Below are positions 9,350 to 20,053 of a stretch of DNA of 64,000 nucleotides, in pieces. Source of the DNA: Chaetoceros tenuissimus (lineage: Eukaryota > Bacillariophyta > Thalassiosirophyceae > Chaetocerotales > Chaetocerotaceae). Under the pieces are notes generated by a model, which had not been told where the DNA came from, made no database searches, and saw only the letters and a program-made list of their open reading frames with translations. The stretch covers positions 1,736,001 through 1,800,000 of the forward strand of contig BLLK01000022.1 of NCBI GenBank assembly GCA_021927905.1. The letters run 5' to 3'. The position numbers were made by a program, and so were the translations under genes. The stretch's first letter is position 1, and each line of letters begins with the position of its first letter.

Positions 9350-10336
9350 ATGAGCACACCTGATAAAGCCATCAACGTTCAAGGCACGAAGCGCTCTCTT
9401 GACAATCCTGTAACTGCAGGAGAAACCGCACAAGATGCAAACACCATCACACCAGCATCTTCTGCAAAGAAGGCCAAGACCGATACTGACACATCCTTTC
9501 GTGCTTGGTCTTCTCAAGTGAAGGAGACCGATGCATGCACCATGTACACTCTCAAGTGTACATTTGGAGACCCATCCAAGCCTATTAATCCATATTTCAA
9601 GAGCCAAAAGGTTCCTTTCCTCCGAAATGAATGTCAAAAGCGAGGCTTGCCTTCCAATGGTTCAAAGGCTGCTCTCTTGAACAGAATTCAGACTGATTTG
9701 CCAACTGTAACCTTTGAAATCGATAGCCGTGAAGCTATTCAGCGAGTCGTGAATTCCATGCTGTACTATTTCAAATGGGACAATACCCATTTATTCGAGT
9801 GTGAGATGCCAGCACGTGGAGATTTAAAAACTGGTATCTCCAAACTATGGCTGAAATTCTCTGATATGGGACTAGCAATCAAAATGGGAAATGTCAGTCC
9901 TGATCCGAATATGCAGGATGCACGTCTCAAAAAGAGATTGGCAAAGTTGGGAATTACCAATGAAATGATTCGCAGGATTCGGAATGATCCAGATGCATTG
10001 GGTGACGTGAGGAAACTTTCTGGAAGTGCTTTTGATCCATTGATGAAGAGACCAAATTTATTCAATGGTGATGAAGAAGAATTCGTAGAAGGTAGCGTCT
10101 TCAGCTTGGAGCAACTTGCTTTGAAAAAGGGTGACAACATTAAATTGACCTACGATTATGGTGATGGAAATAAATTCTTAATCGAGGTTCTAAATGTGAA
10201 GGAGAATGAAAGTGTACACTCCGAAGAAGCTCATTATGAACATGATACTAGAGCGAAGCTCTTGAGAAAGGGAGGATCCAAGATGCGTAAACAGTACGAT
10301 GATGGAGATTGGGAGAATATGTACTACAGATTTTAA
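9350..10336 (+). CDS. SAP domain plus pRiA4b-ORF3-like protein
   Basis: 328 aa. The N-terminus carries a basic, possibly nuclear-localising stretch (SAKKAKT, about 43). A SAP-type DNA/RNA-binding helix pair follows (VPFLRNECQKRGLPSNGSK, about 87-112). The remainder matches the plasmid pRiA4b ORF-3 / IS1096 TnpR-like fold: FKWDNTHLFECEM near 145 and the hallmark KLTYDYGDGNKFLIEVL near 265. The pRiA4b ORF3 domain is common on bacterial plasmids and insertion elements and sporadic in eukaryotes. Fusion to SAP suggests a nuclear chromatin or RNA-associated role, which is inference. The basic C-terminus (KLLRKGGSKMRKQ) could contact nucleic acid. Confidence 0.75.
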   Translation: MSTPDKAINVQGTKRSLDNPVTAGETAQDANTITPASSAKKAKTDTDTSFRAWSSQVKETDACTMYTLKCTFGDPSKPINPYFKSQKVPFLRNECQKRGLPSNGSKAALLNRIQTDLPTVTFEIDSREAIQRVVNSMLYYFKWDNTHLFECEMPARGDLKTGISKLWLKFSDMGLAIKMGNVSPDPNMQDARLKKRLAKLGITNEMIRRIRNDPDALGDVRKLSGSAFDPLMKRPNLFNGDEEEFVEGSVFSLEQLALKKGDNIKLTYDYGDGNKFLIEVLNVKENESVHSEEAHYEHDTRAKLLRKGGSKMRKQYDDGDWENMYYRF

Positions 10337-10491
10337 TTGAAATTAGGAAGATGATCGCAGAGAAACAGAGAAACTCTTTTGTTTTAGATGAATACATAAA
10401 TTTAGATGAACTTATTATTACTTCGGTGTCATAAATTATTATTCATCATAGTGGCACATCATACTCCCTATTATTTGAACCAATATGGAGT

Positions 10492-12126
10492 CTAAGGCCA
10501 TAGATACTTTGGAGTTAGAGGGCACTTAGGGAAAGGTACCTTCAATAGAGACTTCCACAGCTTCATAATTTCCCTATCGATCTCCTTTTCCTTAACACGA
10601 GGAACTTGAGCGTATTGAAATGGAACAATCGTAGAAAATACTGTCGAGATTGGCGAGGTGTAGGGATTATTTGACAGAACAGATACTGTGAGTACATTAG
10701 GACCCCTTGCAATTTCTTCCTTTAATCGTTTCACTAGATCTGGTTGCTTTAGACGAGAGATTTTATTCATGCTATGAGATACAATCCGCTTCACTTCTCC
10801 CAACTGCTCCCCGAACTCTATTTTGAGGACTAGTGTATATTCTTGAGGACATTTGAAGGAAGACTTGGATTGGTATCTGTAGGAAGTAACGATGAAGTTG
10901 AACAAATCATCACAATTGGCTTTCCATCCTTCTATCTGTGCAGATACTCTAATAGCAAAAAGATTCTTCCAAGCTGCCGGAAGCAATGGATTATGTATGT
11001 TGTTGACATAATTTAAAGAGGAGGCCAATGCTTCTTCTTGAGACAACTGCTGGTATTGCGTGGCGGTGTACTTCATATGGCGTCGCCTCACGACAACAAA
11101 GCCACTTTTCAATTTGAACCTCACTGAAAGAACGTGGCCAACCTCAAAAGGACCAATCAAGTCTTTATAAGATGCATGTATTTGTTCCACACCTTTAGAT
11201 TCCGAAGCAGGCAAGTCGGAGAAATATACAACCTTGGCCTTTTTGATAGGTACAAACGTGAAATATTTCTCAAAGAATTCAACCTCAAATTCAATGTGGA
11301 AATCGGGATTTTTATTCAAGAACTCATTTCTTGTCATAGCATGGGTTGCCAATTCTGCCAAAATATCAGAAATTTCATTATCAAACCATTTATTGATGTA
11401 GTCGATTTCCTTAGGTGTTGCTAGGAGTCCAAAGAGCTGACATTTGGGCCAGTGCAACTTCTTATCCTTTTCCAAGCATTCTTGAGAACAATAGACAACT
11501 GTTTCGCATATTCCACATGAGACCTCTTTTACCCGAGGAAATATCTTTTTACAAGCGTTGCATGTATTAGATAATGATCCTGCATTAGAACGTGATGAGA
11601 TACATCTAAATCTATGTCGAGGCCAATCACTCTTTTGACAGTCGCGAGAACAATAGTATGTCTCTTTGCAACTGCTGCATTTTAGCAAATCATTTTCAAT
11701 AGAAGTAGCTTCGACTTGACATTGCTCATGAGCACATCTTTTAAGTTTTGTTGCAATCTCTGATTGGATGAACTTGATATCTGAATTGCGAGGAAACTTT
11801 TCTAAAGATTTCTCACTCTGTCCAAACGCATCCTTCAACTTCTTCTGCTTCTTGAGACTCATGATCAGCCAGTAATGCCCCTTGACTGACTTATCGTCCA
11901 CAGTCACGCATTTCGAGGCAACAGTATTCATTTTTTCATATAATTTGAGACGATGAAGAGTAGCACATAGGTTGGTGTAATAGACAGAACATGATGGATC
12001 TTTGCCAATCGCTTGTCGATATTTGTTAGCTGCTGCTTTATATTTCTTGGCATTGAAGAGGTTGTTGCCTTGGAGCTTAAGCTTTGCTGCCTCTTCTTCA
12101 GAGGGAGAAGTTGAGATTGTTGGCAT
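10492..12126 (-). CDS. TPR plus double MYND zinc-finger protein, tandem copy 1
   Basis: 544 aa. Residues about 10-115 form Sti1/CHIP-like TPR helices (AAKLKLQGNNLFNAKKYKAA). Two MYND-type zinc fingers follow: about 130-175 (CSSCKETYYCSRDCQKSDW) and about 188-228 (CGICETVVYCSQECLEKDK), each with paired CxxC and a terminal His/Cys. The C-terminal half is unrecognised but shared with the two paralogues downstream. It ends in a conserved motif (DREIMKLWKSLLKVPFPKC, then PLTPKY). MYND fingers bind proline-rich peptides and TPRs bind chaperone tails, so an adaptor role is likely. There is no SET domain. It is in the same orientation as its two paralogues, with about 270-bp spacers. Confidence 0.88.
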   Translation of the reverse strand: MPTISTSPSEEEAAKLKLQGNNLFNAKKYKAAANKYRQAIGKDPSCSVYYTNLCATLHRLKLYEKMNTVASKCVTVDDKSVKGHYWLIMSLKKQKKLKDAFGQSEKSLEKFPRNSDIKFIQSEIATKLKRCAHEQCQVEATSIENDLLKCSSCKETYYCSRDCQKSDWPRHRFRCISSRSNAGSLSNTCNACKKIFPRVKEVSCGICETVVYCSQECLEKDKKLHWPKCQLFGLLATPKEIDYINKWFDNEISDILAELATHAMTRNEFLNKNPDFHIEFEVEFFEKYFTFVPIKKAKVVYFSDLPASESKGVEQIHASYKDLIGPFEVGHVLSVRFKLKSGFVVVRRRHMKYTATQYQQLSQEEALASSLNYVNNIHNPLLPAAWKNLFAIRVSAQIEGWKANCDDLFNFIVTSYRYQSKSSFKCPQEYTLVLKIEFGEQLGEVKRIVSHSMNKISRLKQPDLVKRLKEEIARGPNVLTVSVLSNNPYTSPISTVFSTIVPFQYAQVPRVKEKEIDREIMKLWKSLLKVPFPKCPLTPKYLWP

Positions 12127-12397
12127 AATTCTAACAATGAAAATTATGAGCTACTGGTTTTGGTAATCTGAGCCTATATCCATGTTAATCTTTTCGTAAG
12201 ACCAAACCTCTTGACTCATATTGACTGAATTTCCGATGTGTACTCTTCGTGCTGCTTCCGAAATTGATGAACTTCAACCACCTACTGGTGCGTATCACCA
12301 CAACCTTTGCTTTATAATGATAACTAGAGACATTCTTTAATATAATCTGCTCGAATTATTTTAAAATATGAAGAATCCAAGAATGACGTTACTGAAG
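12127..12397 (-). promoter_or_regulatory. Spacer/promoter conserved between MYND paralogues
   Basis: 271 bp upstream of copy 1, resembling the 14018-14286 spacer upstream of copy 2. Shared blocks in both include ATGAGCTRCT near the start codon and TTTCGTAMGACCAA about 70-80 bp upstream, plus a block ending in CTGAAGCTAAGG before the neighbour's stop. The duplication unit therefore included the promoter. Confidence 0.6.
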
Positions 12398-14017
12398 CTA
12401 AGGCCGTGGATACTTTGGAGTCGGAGGGCATTTAGGGAAAGGTACCTTCACTAAAGATTTCCACCGCTTTCTGATTTCTTTGTCAATGTCTTTCTCCTTC
12501 AAAGTAGAATCTTGTACGTGAGGAAAAGGAATGTGCAGCATAGGAATCACAATTGCAAATGGAGAGTTCGTCAAATTATTAGACAATATAGTCAAAGTGA
12601 GCACTTGATTGGTCTTCTTCTCGAGTTCTTCATTCAGCAAGTCCCTAGCTCTTTTCACTAGATCCAGATCTTTGAGATCCGATATCTTTTTCATGCTATA
12701 GGATACAATCCGCTTCACTTCACCCAGATTTTCCCCAAACTCAATTTTGATAACCAATGTGTACTTATGAGGTGACTTAAGGGTAGACTTTGATTCAAGT
12801 CGATAGGATGAAACGGCAAAATCATGCAACTCCTCACTTCCGACCCATTCACCCAATTGCAATCCAACTCTCTCGTGAAAGAGTGGTTTCCACTTTGGTG
12901 GCAGCAGAGGATTGCGAAGGTTGTTGACTTGATCAAAAGCGGAAGACATTGCTTTATCTCGAGGAAGCATTTGATAATTTTCGGCAGTAAGTATTTGATA
13001 GCGTTTCCTGGAAACCACACGTCCATTTACTTCGGAGGAAATAACGAGAACGTGGCTGACTTGGAAAGGCCCAACTAAATCTTTGAAAGATGCTAAACCC
13101 TCCTTCATAACTGTGGCGTCCTCAGCATCGGCCTCTGAAAAGTAGACGAGCTTAGGCGGCCTAGAAGGTGCAAAGGCACAATATTGCTCTGAGAAGCGAA
13201 CCTCAATGTCAATATAGAAATCTGGGTTCATATTCAGATATTGTTTCTTTGTCATAGCATGGCTTGCTAAATATGCCAAACACTCGGAGCTTGAGCTTTC
13301 GAGCCACTTGTGAAACAACTCCATCTCTTCTGACATTCCAACTTGACAAATGGGTTGGTGTCGAAGTTTGCCCTTTTCCAAGCAATCTATAGAACAATAT
13401 GTTTCTTTGTTACAATCTTTGCATCGGATTATTTCTTTATTGGGAAAATTCCGATTACATGTAGTACATCCAGAAATTTTATTATTGTGTAGACATGTCA
13501 TTTTATGCCGAAACCAATCATTCTTTTGACAATCACGAGAGCAATAGTATGTCCCTTTGCACGCACTGCATTTCAATAAATCTTTTTCATGAACTGAAGT
13601 TACAGTCGGGCAATCCGTATATGCACATCTCTCCAGATGCGCACCTACATCCGACTGCAAAAGCCGCAGTTCTGAATTATCTGGAAATCTTTGCAAAGAT
13701 ATTTCACTCTGTCGAAACGCATCCTTGAACTTCTTTTGCTTCTTAAGACTCATGATGAGCCAATAGTGCCCTTTGATCGAGTCCGCATCGACACCAATCC
13801 CTCTAGATGCGATTATTTGCATTTCCTCGTAAAGCTTCAGATGATTGAGACAAGCACATAGGTTTGTATAGTAGATGGAACAAGAAGGATGTTTTTCGAT
13901 AGCTCCTCGAAATTTTTCTGCTGCTGCTTTATATTTCTTGGCCTTGAAGAGTTTGTTGCCTTCAAGCTTCAGCTTTGCTGCATCGTTTTGGGAGGAAGAA
14001 GTTGAGAGTGTTGACAT
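12398..14017 (-). CDS. TPR plus double MYND zinc-finger protein, tandem copy 2
   Basis: 539 aa, same architecture as its neighbours: TPR block (AAKLKLEGNKLFKAKKYKAA), MYND 1 (CSACKGTYYCSRDCQKNDW) and MYND 2 (CKDCNKETYCSIDCLEKGK). The conserved C-terminal domain ends IRKRWKSLVKVPFPKC. All zinc ligands appear intact. The second finger and the linker differ most between copies, whereas TPR, finger 1 and the C-terminal motif are conserved, which points to constraint on those parts. The start ATG at 14017 aligns with the paralogues' starts. Confidence 0.88.
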   Translation of the reverse strand: MSTLSTSSSQNDAAKLKLEGNKLFKAKKYKAAAEKFRGAIEKHPSCSIYYTNLCACLNHLKLYEEMQIIASRGIGVDADSIKGHYWLIMSLKKQKKFKDAFRQSEISLQRFPDNSELRLLQSDVGAHLERCAYTDCPTVTSVHEKDLLKCSACKGTYYCSRDCQKNDWFRHKMTCLHNNKISGCTTCNRNFPNKEIIRCKDCNKETYCSIDCLEKGKLRHQPICQVGMSEEMELFHKWLESSSSECLAYLASHAMTKKQYLNMNPDFYIDIEVRFSEQYCAFAPSRPPKLVYFSEADAEDATVMKEGLASFKDLVGPFQVSHVLVISSEVNGRVVSRKRYQILTAENYQMLPRDKAMSSAFDQVNNLRNPLLPPKWKPLFHERVGLQLGEWVGSEELHDFAVSSYRLESKSTLKSPHKYTLVIKIEFGENLGEVKRIVSYSMKKISDLKDLDLVKRARDLLNEELEKKTNQVLTLTILSNNLTNSPFAIVIPMLHIPFPHVQDSTLKEKDIDKEIRKRWKSLVKVPFPKCPPTPKYPRP

Positions 14018-14286
14018 AGTTTTAGAATGTTCTCGTTAAATTTATGAGCTGCTTTGAATTTGTTTTGGTATTCGAACCTGTCCATGGCAATCATTTCGTA
14101 CGACCAACCTTCCAAGAGAAGATGGTCAATGACTCATTTTGACTGAACTTTTGACATTTGTGAGTTCCCATTATTACGTACGGTCCTTGCCATGCTGCGA
14201 TGCAAATGATGCATAAGGTACTCTAAAGTCGCACTCTACTGAAATTATTTTATGATATGGAGACATTACAAATGACGACGCTGAAG

Positions 14287-15933
14287 CTAAGGCCATGGAT
14301 ACTTTGGAGTTGGAGGGCACTTAGGGAAAGGAACCTTCAATAAAGATTTCCACAGCTTTCTGATTTCTTTGTCAATGTCCTTCTCTTTCTTAGGGGCAAC
14401 TTCTGTACATGAAATAGGAACTTGAAAAGGAATCACAGTCATGTTTGCAGAGTTGATGAGGTCGTTCGATACGATTGCCAAGGTGAACAAATGATGACCT
14501 TTTTCTCTTGTATCCAATAATTCCCGTACTCGTGTCAGTAGACATGGATCCTTGATGTCCAAGATTCTCTTTAGACTATGAGATACAATCCGCTTCACTT
14601 CGCCAAGTTCTTTTCCAAATTCAACTTTGATCATCAATGTATACCGAAGTGGCGATTTGAAGGCAGATTTGGATTGGCATCGATAAGAAGTAAGGACAAA
14701 GTTTCCCAAATCATCACAGTCTGCACTCCATTGCGATATCTGTTGCTCAAACCTATCCACGAAAAGTTTCTTCCATACAGGAGGAAGCAATGGGTTGTAC
14801 ATGTTGTTGACATGATTGAAAACAGTAGTCATGGTTTCTTCCAGTGAAAGGCGTTGATATTCTTGCGCAACGAAAGCTTGATGTCTTCGACGGGAGACGA
14901 TGCTACCATTCACCTTGAATTGCACTTGAAGGATATGACTCACTTCATATGGTCCAACAGAATTTTTGTATTGTGCAAACACTTGTTTCATATCTTCAGC
15001 ATGCATGGCATCTAATTGCGAGAAGTAAACAACCTGTGGCGGTTTGGTAGGAGCAAACGAGCAATACTTTTCGGAAAAGGATAGATCAATGCTAATAAAG
15101 AAATCTGGATTTTTGTTGAGAAATTGCTTCTTTGTCATGGCATGAGTAGCTAATTCAATCGCGGAATAGGATGCTTTGCTATCAAACCACTTGCTGACGA
15201 ATTGAATATCATCGAAATTGGCCATCCTTCGTGTTGCTCGACAGGAGTGCTCATGTTTTGGTTTGTCCTTTTCCAAACATTCTTGAGAGCAATAACCTCC
15301 ACTGTTGCAAAGTTTACAATGCACCATTCTGGCTTCTGCGAATCTCTGTTTGCAAGTGACACAGTCAAAGTTTCGACCATGAATGGAATACGCATCAGGT
15401 TTCTGACAAGTGAATTTATGTCGAGACCAATCACTCTTTTGACAATCACGAGAGCAATAGTACGTCTCTTTACAAGCGCTGCATTTGAACAAGTCCTTCA
15501 CATCAAAGACTGACTTGGCTGGACAATTACTATTTGCACATTTCTTGACTCTCATTCCAATCTCGGACTGTAAAAGCTTCAGATCTGAATTGTCTGGGAA
15601 CTTCTCTAAAGAAACCTCACTCTGTCCAAACGCTTCCTTCAACTTCTTTTGCTTCTTCAGACTCATGACAAGCCAATAATGCCCCTTGACAGAGTTCTCG
15701 TCCATAGCAATGCATTTCGAAGCAACAGTATTCATTTCTTCGTATAGCTTCAAGTGATTGAGGCAAGCACATAGGTTGGTGTAGTACACAGAACATGATG
15801 GGTCCTTGTCTATCGCTTGTCGATATTTGTTAGCTGCTGCTTGGTATTTCTTGGCCTTGAAGAGGTTGTTGCCTTCGAGCTTGAGCTTTGCAGCCTCTTC
15901 TTGAGATCTATTCAATGAACTTGATGATGACAT
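14287..15933 (-). CDS. TPR plus double MYND zinc-finger protein, tandem copy 3
   Basis: 548 aa; closest in the TPR region to copy 1. It has the TPR block (AAKLKLEGNNLFKAKKYQAA), MYND 1 (CSACKETYYCSRDCQKSDW), MYND 2 (CKLCNSGGYCSQECLEKDK) and the shared C-terminal domain ending IRKLWKSLLKVPFPKC. It starts MSSSSSLNRSQEE at the ATG at 15933. It is the first gene of the trio in transcriptional order and is divergent from the Got1-like gene. Confidence 0.88.
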   Translation of the reverse strand: MSSSSSLNRSQEEAAKLKLEGNNLFKAKKYQAAANKYRQAIDKDPSCSVYYTNLCACLNHLKLYEEMNTVASKCIAMDENSVKGHYWLVMSLKKQKKLKEAFGQSEVSLEKFPDNSDLKLLQSEIGMRVKKCANSNCPAKSVFDVKDLFKCSACKETYYCSRDCQKSDWSRHKFTCQKPDAYSIHGRNFDCVTCKQRFAEARMVHCKLCNSGGYCSQECLEKDKPKHEHSCRATRRMANFDDIQFVSKWFDSKASYSAIELATHAMTKKQFLNKNPDFFISIDLSFSEKYCSFAPTKPPQVVYFSQLDAMHAEDMKQVFAQYKNSVGPYEVSHILQVQFKVNGSIVSRRRHQAFVAQEYQRLSLEETMTTVFNHVNNMYNPLLPPVWKKLFVDRFEQQISQWSADCDDLGNFVLTSYRCQSKSAFKSPLRYTLMIKVEFGKELGEVKRIVSHSLKRILDIKDPCLLTRVRELLDTREKGHHLFTLAIVSNDLINSANMTVIPFQVPISCTEVAPKKEKDIDKEIRKLWKSLLKVPFPKCPPTPKYPWP

Positions 15934-16244
15934 GGTGAGGAAAGTCGAGAGAAAGTGAGAGTGAGAGAAAAAATAATGAGATGAGAAGTTTTCTAAAACT
16001 ACTCAGCATTGGTCTGTCAAAACACATCATTTCGTCAAGAGACATGAAAGCACGACTGACTATGTACGTACATCTTTGTTTGGTATCTTTCCAAAAACTC
16101 CAGTTGGAACGTTTGCGTTTGACACATCACTTTTTCACTCATCTCCAATAAACTCTTCATTTTTGAATGAATATTTACCATTGAAACAATCACACAGGAC
16201 ATCTAACTAATACACCAGTGCACTTGAATCCATATCTAGATACA
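15934..16244. promoter_or_regulatory. Divergent intergenic region
   Basis: 311 bp separating MYND copy 3 (minus) from the Got1-like gene (plus). It is presumably a bidirectional promoter. It has a GTGAGAGTGAGAGAAAA purine run next to the minus-strand start and ATTTCGTCAAGAGAC, which resembles the TTTCGTAMGACC block of the other MYND spacers. No further motif is supported. Confidence 0.4.
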
Positions 16245-17197
16245 ATGACGAAATATCTGCAGCTATGTCTAGCTTCCTATCTATTGGCAGCGACTTGTGC
16301 CCACCAAGCATTTTTACCGAAACGAAACAATGCAATTCTAGTCAACTCTTCATCTCAATGTCTATCTCTAAAGCAAATGCAATCCATGAGAGGAGGAAGT
16401 GATCGAGGCTATGGATACGATGATAGAGATTATTATAATGATGATAGAGGCTATGGATCTGATGATCGACAGGGATCTACGGATAGATATTATGATGACG
16501 ATCGTAATGGCAGTCGAGAGAATGATAGATACAATGATGATTATTATGGCGATGATCGGGATTATGCTCCTTCGGTAAGTCGTCCTTTGTTTGATAGAAA
16601 TTCAAATATTGCATCATATAGACAGAATGAACTCATTTCATATGCTTCAAAATGTAGAGAAAATCATCGTCTTCTTCACCATTGAAAAAGGTAAATGTAC
16701 CTAATGTGGGAGGACTACTTCGAAATGGAAATAAAAAGATTGGAATGATGCTACTTGGTGCTGGAGCAGTATTTACACTATTAGGAATTAGTCTCTTTTT
16801 CAATAAAACACTCATGAGACTTGGAAATTTATTATTTATTGCGGGTGTGCCGCTATTCATTGGACCGGGAAGAACGACGGGATACTTTCTTCAACCGAAA
16901 AAGGCGAGAGCGACTGGTTGTCTTGGGTTTGGAATCTTTTTAGTAATGATTGGTTGGCCTGTGCTTGGAATTGCATTGGAAGCTTTTGGAATTATGAATT
17001 TGTTTGGGAATATGTTTCCTGTTTTCATGGTTTTATTGAAGCAGATGCCCATTATTGGACCAATTTTGAAAGGAGATGGTGGTAGTAAAAGTAAGGGGAA
17101 AAGACAATCGTATAGAGATTACGATGATGATGATAGATATGACTATTCTAGAGACCGTGATGATGACTACCGACGAGACGATGATCGATACTATTAA
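16245..17197 (+). CDS. Got1-family membrane protein with plastid-type presequence
   Basis: Two exons, 16245-16574 and 16658-17197, with a GTAAGT donor and TGTAG acceptor (83-nt intron, phase 0), giving 289 aa. The ATG at 16245 starts a signal-peptide-like region (YLQLCLASYLLAATCA) followed by AHQAFLPKR, which fits the diatom bipartite plastid signal with Phe after the cleavage site. Next come an MRGG motif and an Asp/Tyr/Arg-rich low-complexity stretch. Exon 2 encodes the Got1/Sft2-type domain with four helices: KKIGMMLLGAGAVFTLLG, LGNLLFIAGVPLFIGPGRT, GFGIFLVMIGWPVLGIALE and MFPVFMVLLKQMPIIGPIL. Canonical Got1 proteins act in ER-Golgi vesicle traffic and lack a presequence. Here location at the plastid or a surrounding compartment is inferred. 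The C-terminus is again Asp/Arg/Tyr-rich. Confidence 0.8.
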
Positions 17198-17626
17198 AAA
17201 AAGTAAATGTTAAAAATGAGATGGTATCTAGACGAGATCGCTTGGTATCCACTACTTGTATAACGAATGTTCGTAAACATTTTCATGCTCATGATTTCTA
17301 GAAATGTGAAGTATATAGGTATGTAGAACTTGCTAATACCAGAAGAAGGCATGTTCATTTATTTGCTGGAGAGGAGTATCGATAAATTATTTTATTGATA
17401 TGAGAAAAGTTCTTGAAGCAGTCTTTCCAAACTAAAATACAGACCCTCAGTTATATCTAGAGAAAAATGATGTGAAAGTATGAACAAGAGATGACACAAA
17501 TACTCGTAGCAATACTCGAGAAACCATTTTGACTTCGCTTTTACTGGAAATCTTTTTTTACGGTTTTTCTAGTAGAAAATTTTTTCTACTCACAATAAGC
17601 TTTGACAGCCTATACGCATTACCCCT
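17198..17626. other. Convergent intergenic region
   Basis: 429 bp between the 3' ends of the Got1-like gene and the small minus-strand gene. AT-rich with T tracts (17547-17590). Probably 3' UTRs; no gene recognised. Confidence 0.45.
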
Positions 17627-18163
17627 TTAAAAGTTCAAACCACCAACTCTTCTGAAGCGTGTAGGATTATCAATGTTATCATTAACAGCATCATTCTGAG
17701 GTACTCTCCCATACTGTATCTGTCGCAGCCTCCTCATTTCTTGTTCCATCCTCATCATTTCTTTCCTCCTTTCCATTCTTTCTTTCATGATGTGCTTTCT
17801 TCGTAGTAGCTTTCTTGCAATTTTGAATTCTATTGTACATATAAAGTATGAGCAAATGCAAAAAGAAATATTTCAAAACATATGTTCAATCCATAGCTTA
17901 CCTGGAACAACATTGTTACTCTGCTGCCGAGCATCATTCCCTGCAGCTGAACGGACAGATTCATGTTGTGGAACAGAACCATTTGTAGTAGATGACCTAT
18001 TTGATTCATCATTAGCATCTGAAGAACCAGTCTCTTGCTGTCTATTCACTTGCTCATTCCTGCTCCTACGATTCCCATCAACCCCATGACTCTCCAACGA
18101 CACTCGACGTGTTGCATCCCCATTTGATACAGTATTACGTTCTTGTCCCCTGGTTTGCTTCAT
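17627..18163 (-). CDS. Small highly charged protein, two exons
   Basis: Exon 1 runs from the ATG at 18163 to 17902. The intron is 17830-17901 (72 nt; GTAAGC donor, ACAATAG acceptor, phase 1). Exon 2 is 17627-17829, ending in TAA; 154 aa in total. Exon 1 is polar and low complexity (Arg/Ser/Asn/Gln). Exon 2 encodes a Met/Arg/Glu-rich helix (RMERRKEMMRMEQEMRRLRQ), probably a coiled coil or RNA-binding helix, and ends RFRRVGGLNF. The conserved splice signals and phase agreement support a real gene. Function unknown. An additional upstream exon cannot be excluded. Confidence 0.6.
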
Positions 18164-18845
18164 CCCTTTAATATACAGTACAAGTGAATATGAGTATCCC
18201 AAATGTTTGATTCTAATCAAATATGAGAAGATGTAAACGAAAAACCATAAGAGAAAACGAAGGATTTTTCAAAAATGTGACGGTTAGTCCCGCCGATTTG
18301 TCCGTTTCGTCTCCTCATTTTTGAAAATTCGGCTAGCTATAGAGATAAATATTTGGCTAGATACTATTGTCCAATGACCTCCATCCGTCTTCCTCCGTTC
18401 TCTAACTGCAGCAAGAGTTTGTAAGTCAGGTTCGAGCAATGACAGTATTGGTATAATTCATATTATAGCAAGTTACTTTATATCAGTTTTTAGGTGAAGT
18501 GAATCAATCATTTCATTGTAATCATACACATGATGTTCACATGAACATGTTCGATCGAATGGTTCGGATACCAGCCCAGCGAATGATGTTTCATAAAGAA
18601 ACCTTATCGCCATTCTGCTCACACAACGCACAAAATCTATCAATATCAAGTTGTCTTACAACAATGTTCAAAATGTTTTTTATAGTGTTTCAAATTTTAA
18701 TGTGCATAGCTAGTTTCCTATGGTAGCTGCTGTACTGTACAAACGACATAAGTCATTGCTCCCGTCCATAATTACTACTCTCGCTAGCTAAAACAATCCT
18801 CCACCCCCAAAACTCCAACTGCATCTCTCCAAAACTCCACAGATC
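18164..18845. other. Intergenic, 5' of the small charged gene
   Basis: 682 bp between two genes read leftwards. It includes a GC-richer block with CCCGCCGATTTGTCCG near 18293 and the AAAATTCGGCTAGC stretch. No coding structure; the open frame at 18499-18726 has no supporting feature. Confidence 0.4.
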
Positions 18846-19737
<892 letters not shown>

Positions 19738-20053
19738 GATTTAAAAATGAATTGCAATGACTGGAACTAGTAACTAATAACAATGATGGAACTAGTTGCA
19801 TTCAATGCGGTGCTGCAGAGGAAGAGCATAGATCGTCGTTGCTGTTCCAAAGGCGTGGCAAAGCAACGGTACAATATGGCCTAAACCCGTTATTTGATCG
19901 TTTCGAATTAAACTTACTAATAAACTATTTGATTCAACGGCTCTCAGTCGTATCAACGTATCAAGCAACAAACATCTTTTCTTTCTAATTCAATTGAAAT
20001 GAATGTTGTTTACATTTAATCTCATAGCTAATAGCTAATAACTCTCAATAGAA
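19738..20053. promoter_or_regulatory. Divergent intergenic region between ARF1 and a sulfotransferase
   Basis: 316 bp between opposed starts, so it must hold both promoters. No motif shared with the other divergent regions was found; AGCTAATAGCTAATAA precedes the sulfotransferase ATG. Confidence 0.4.

Noticed and set aside
18420-18450. GGTTCGAGCAATGAC as a tRNA T-arm
   Set aside because: No matching acceptor stem or anticodon arm could be folded around it.
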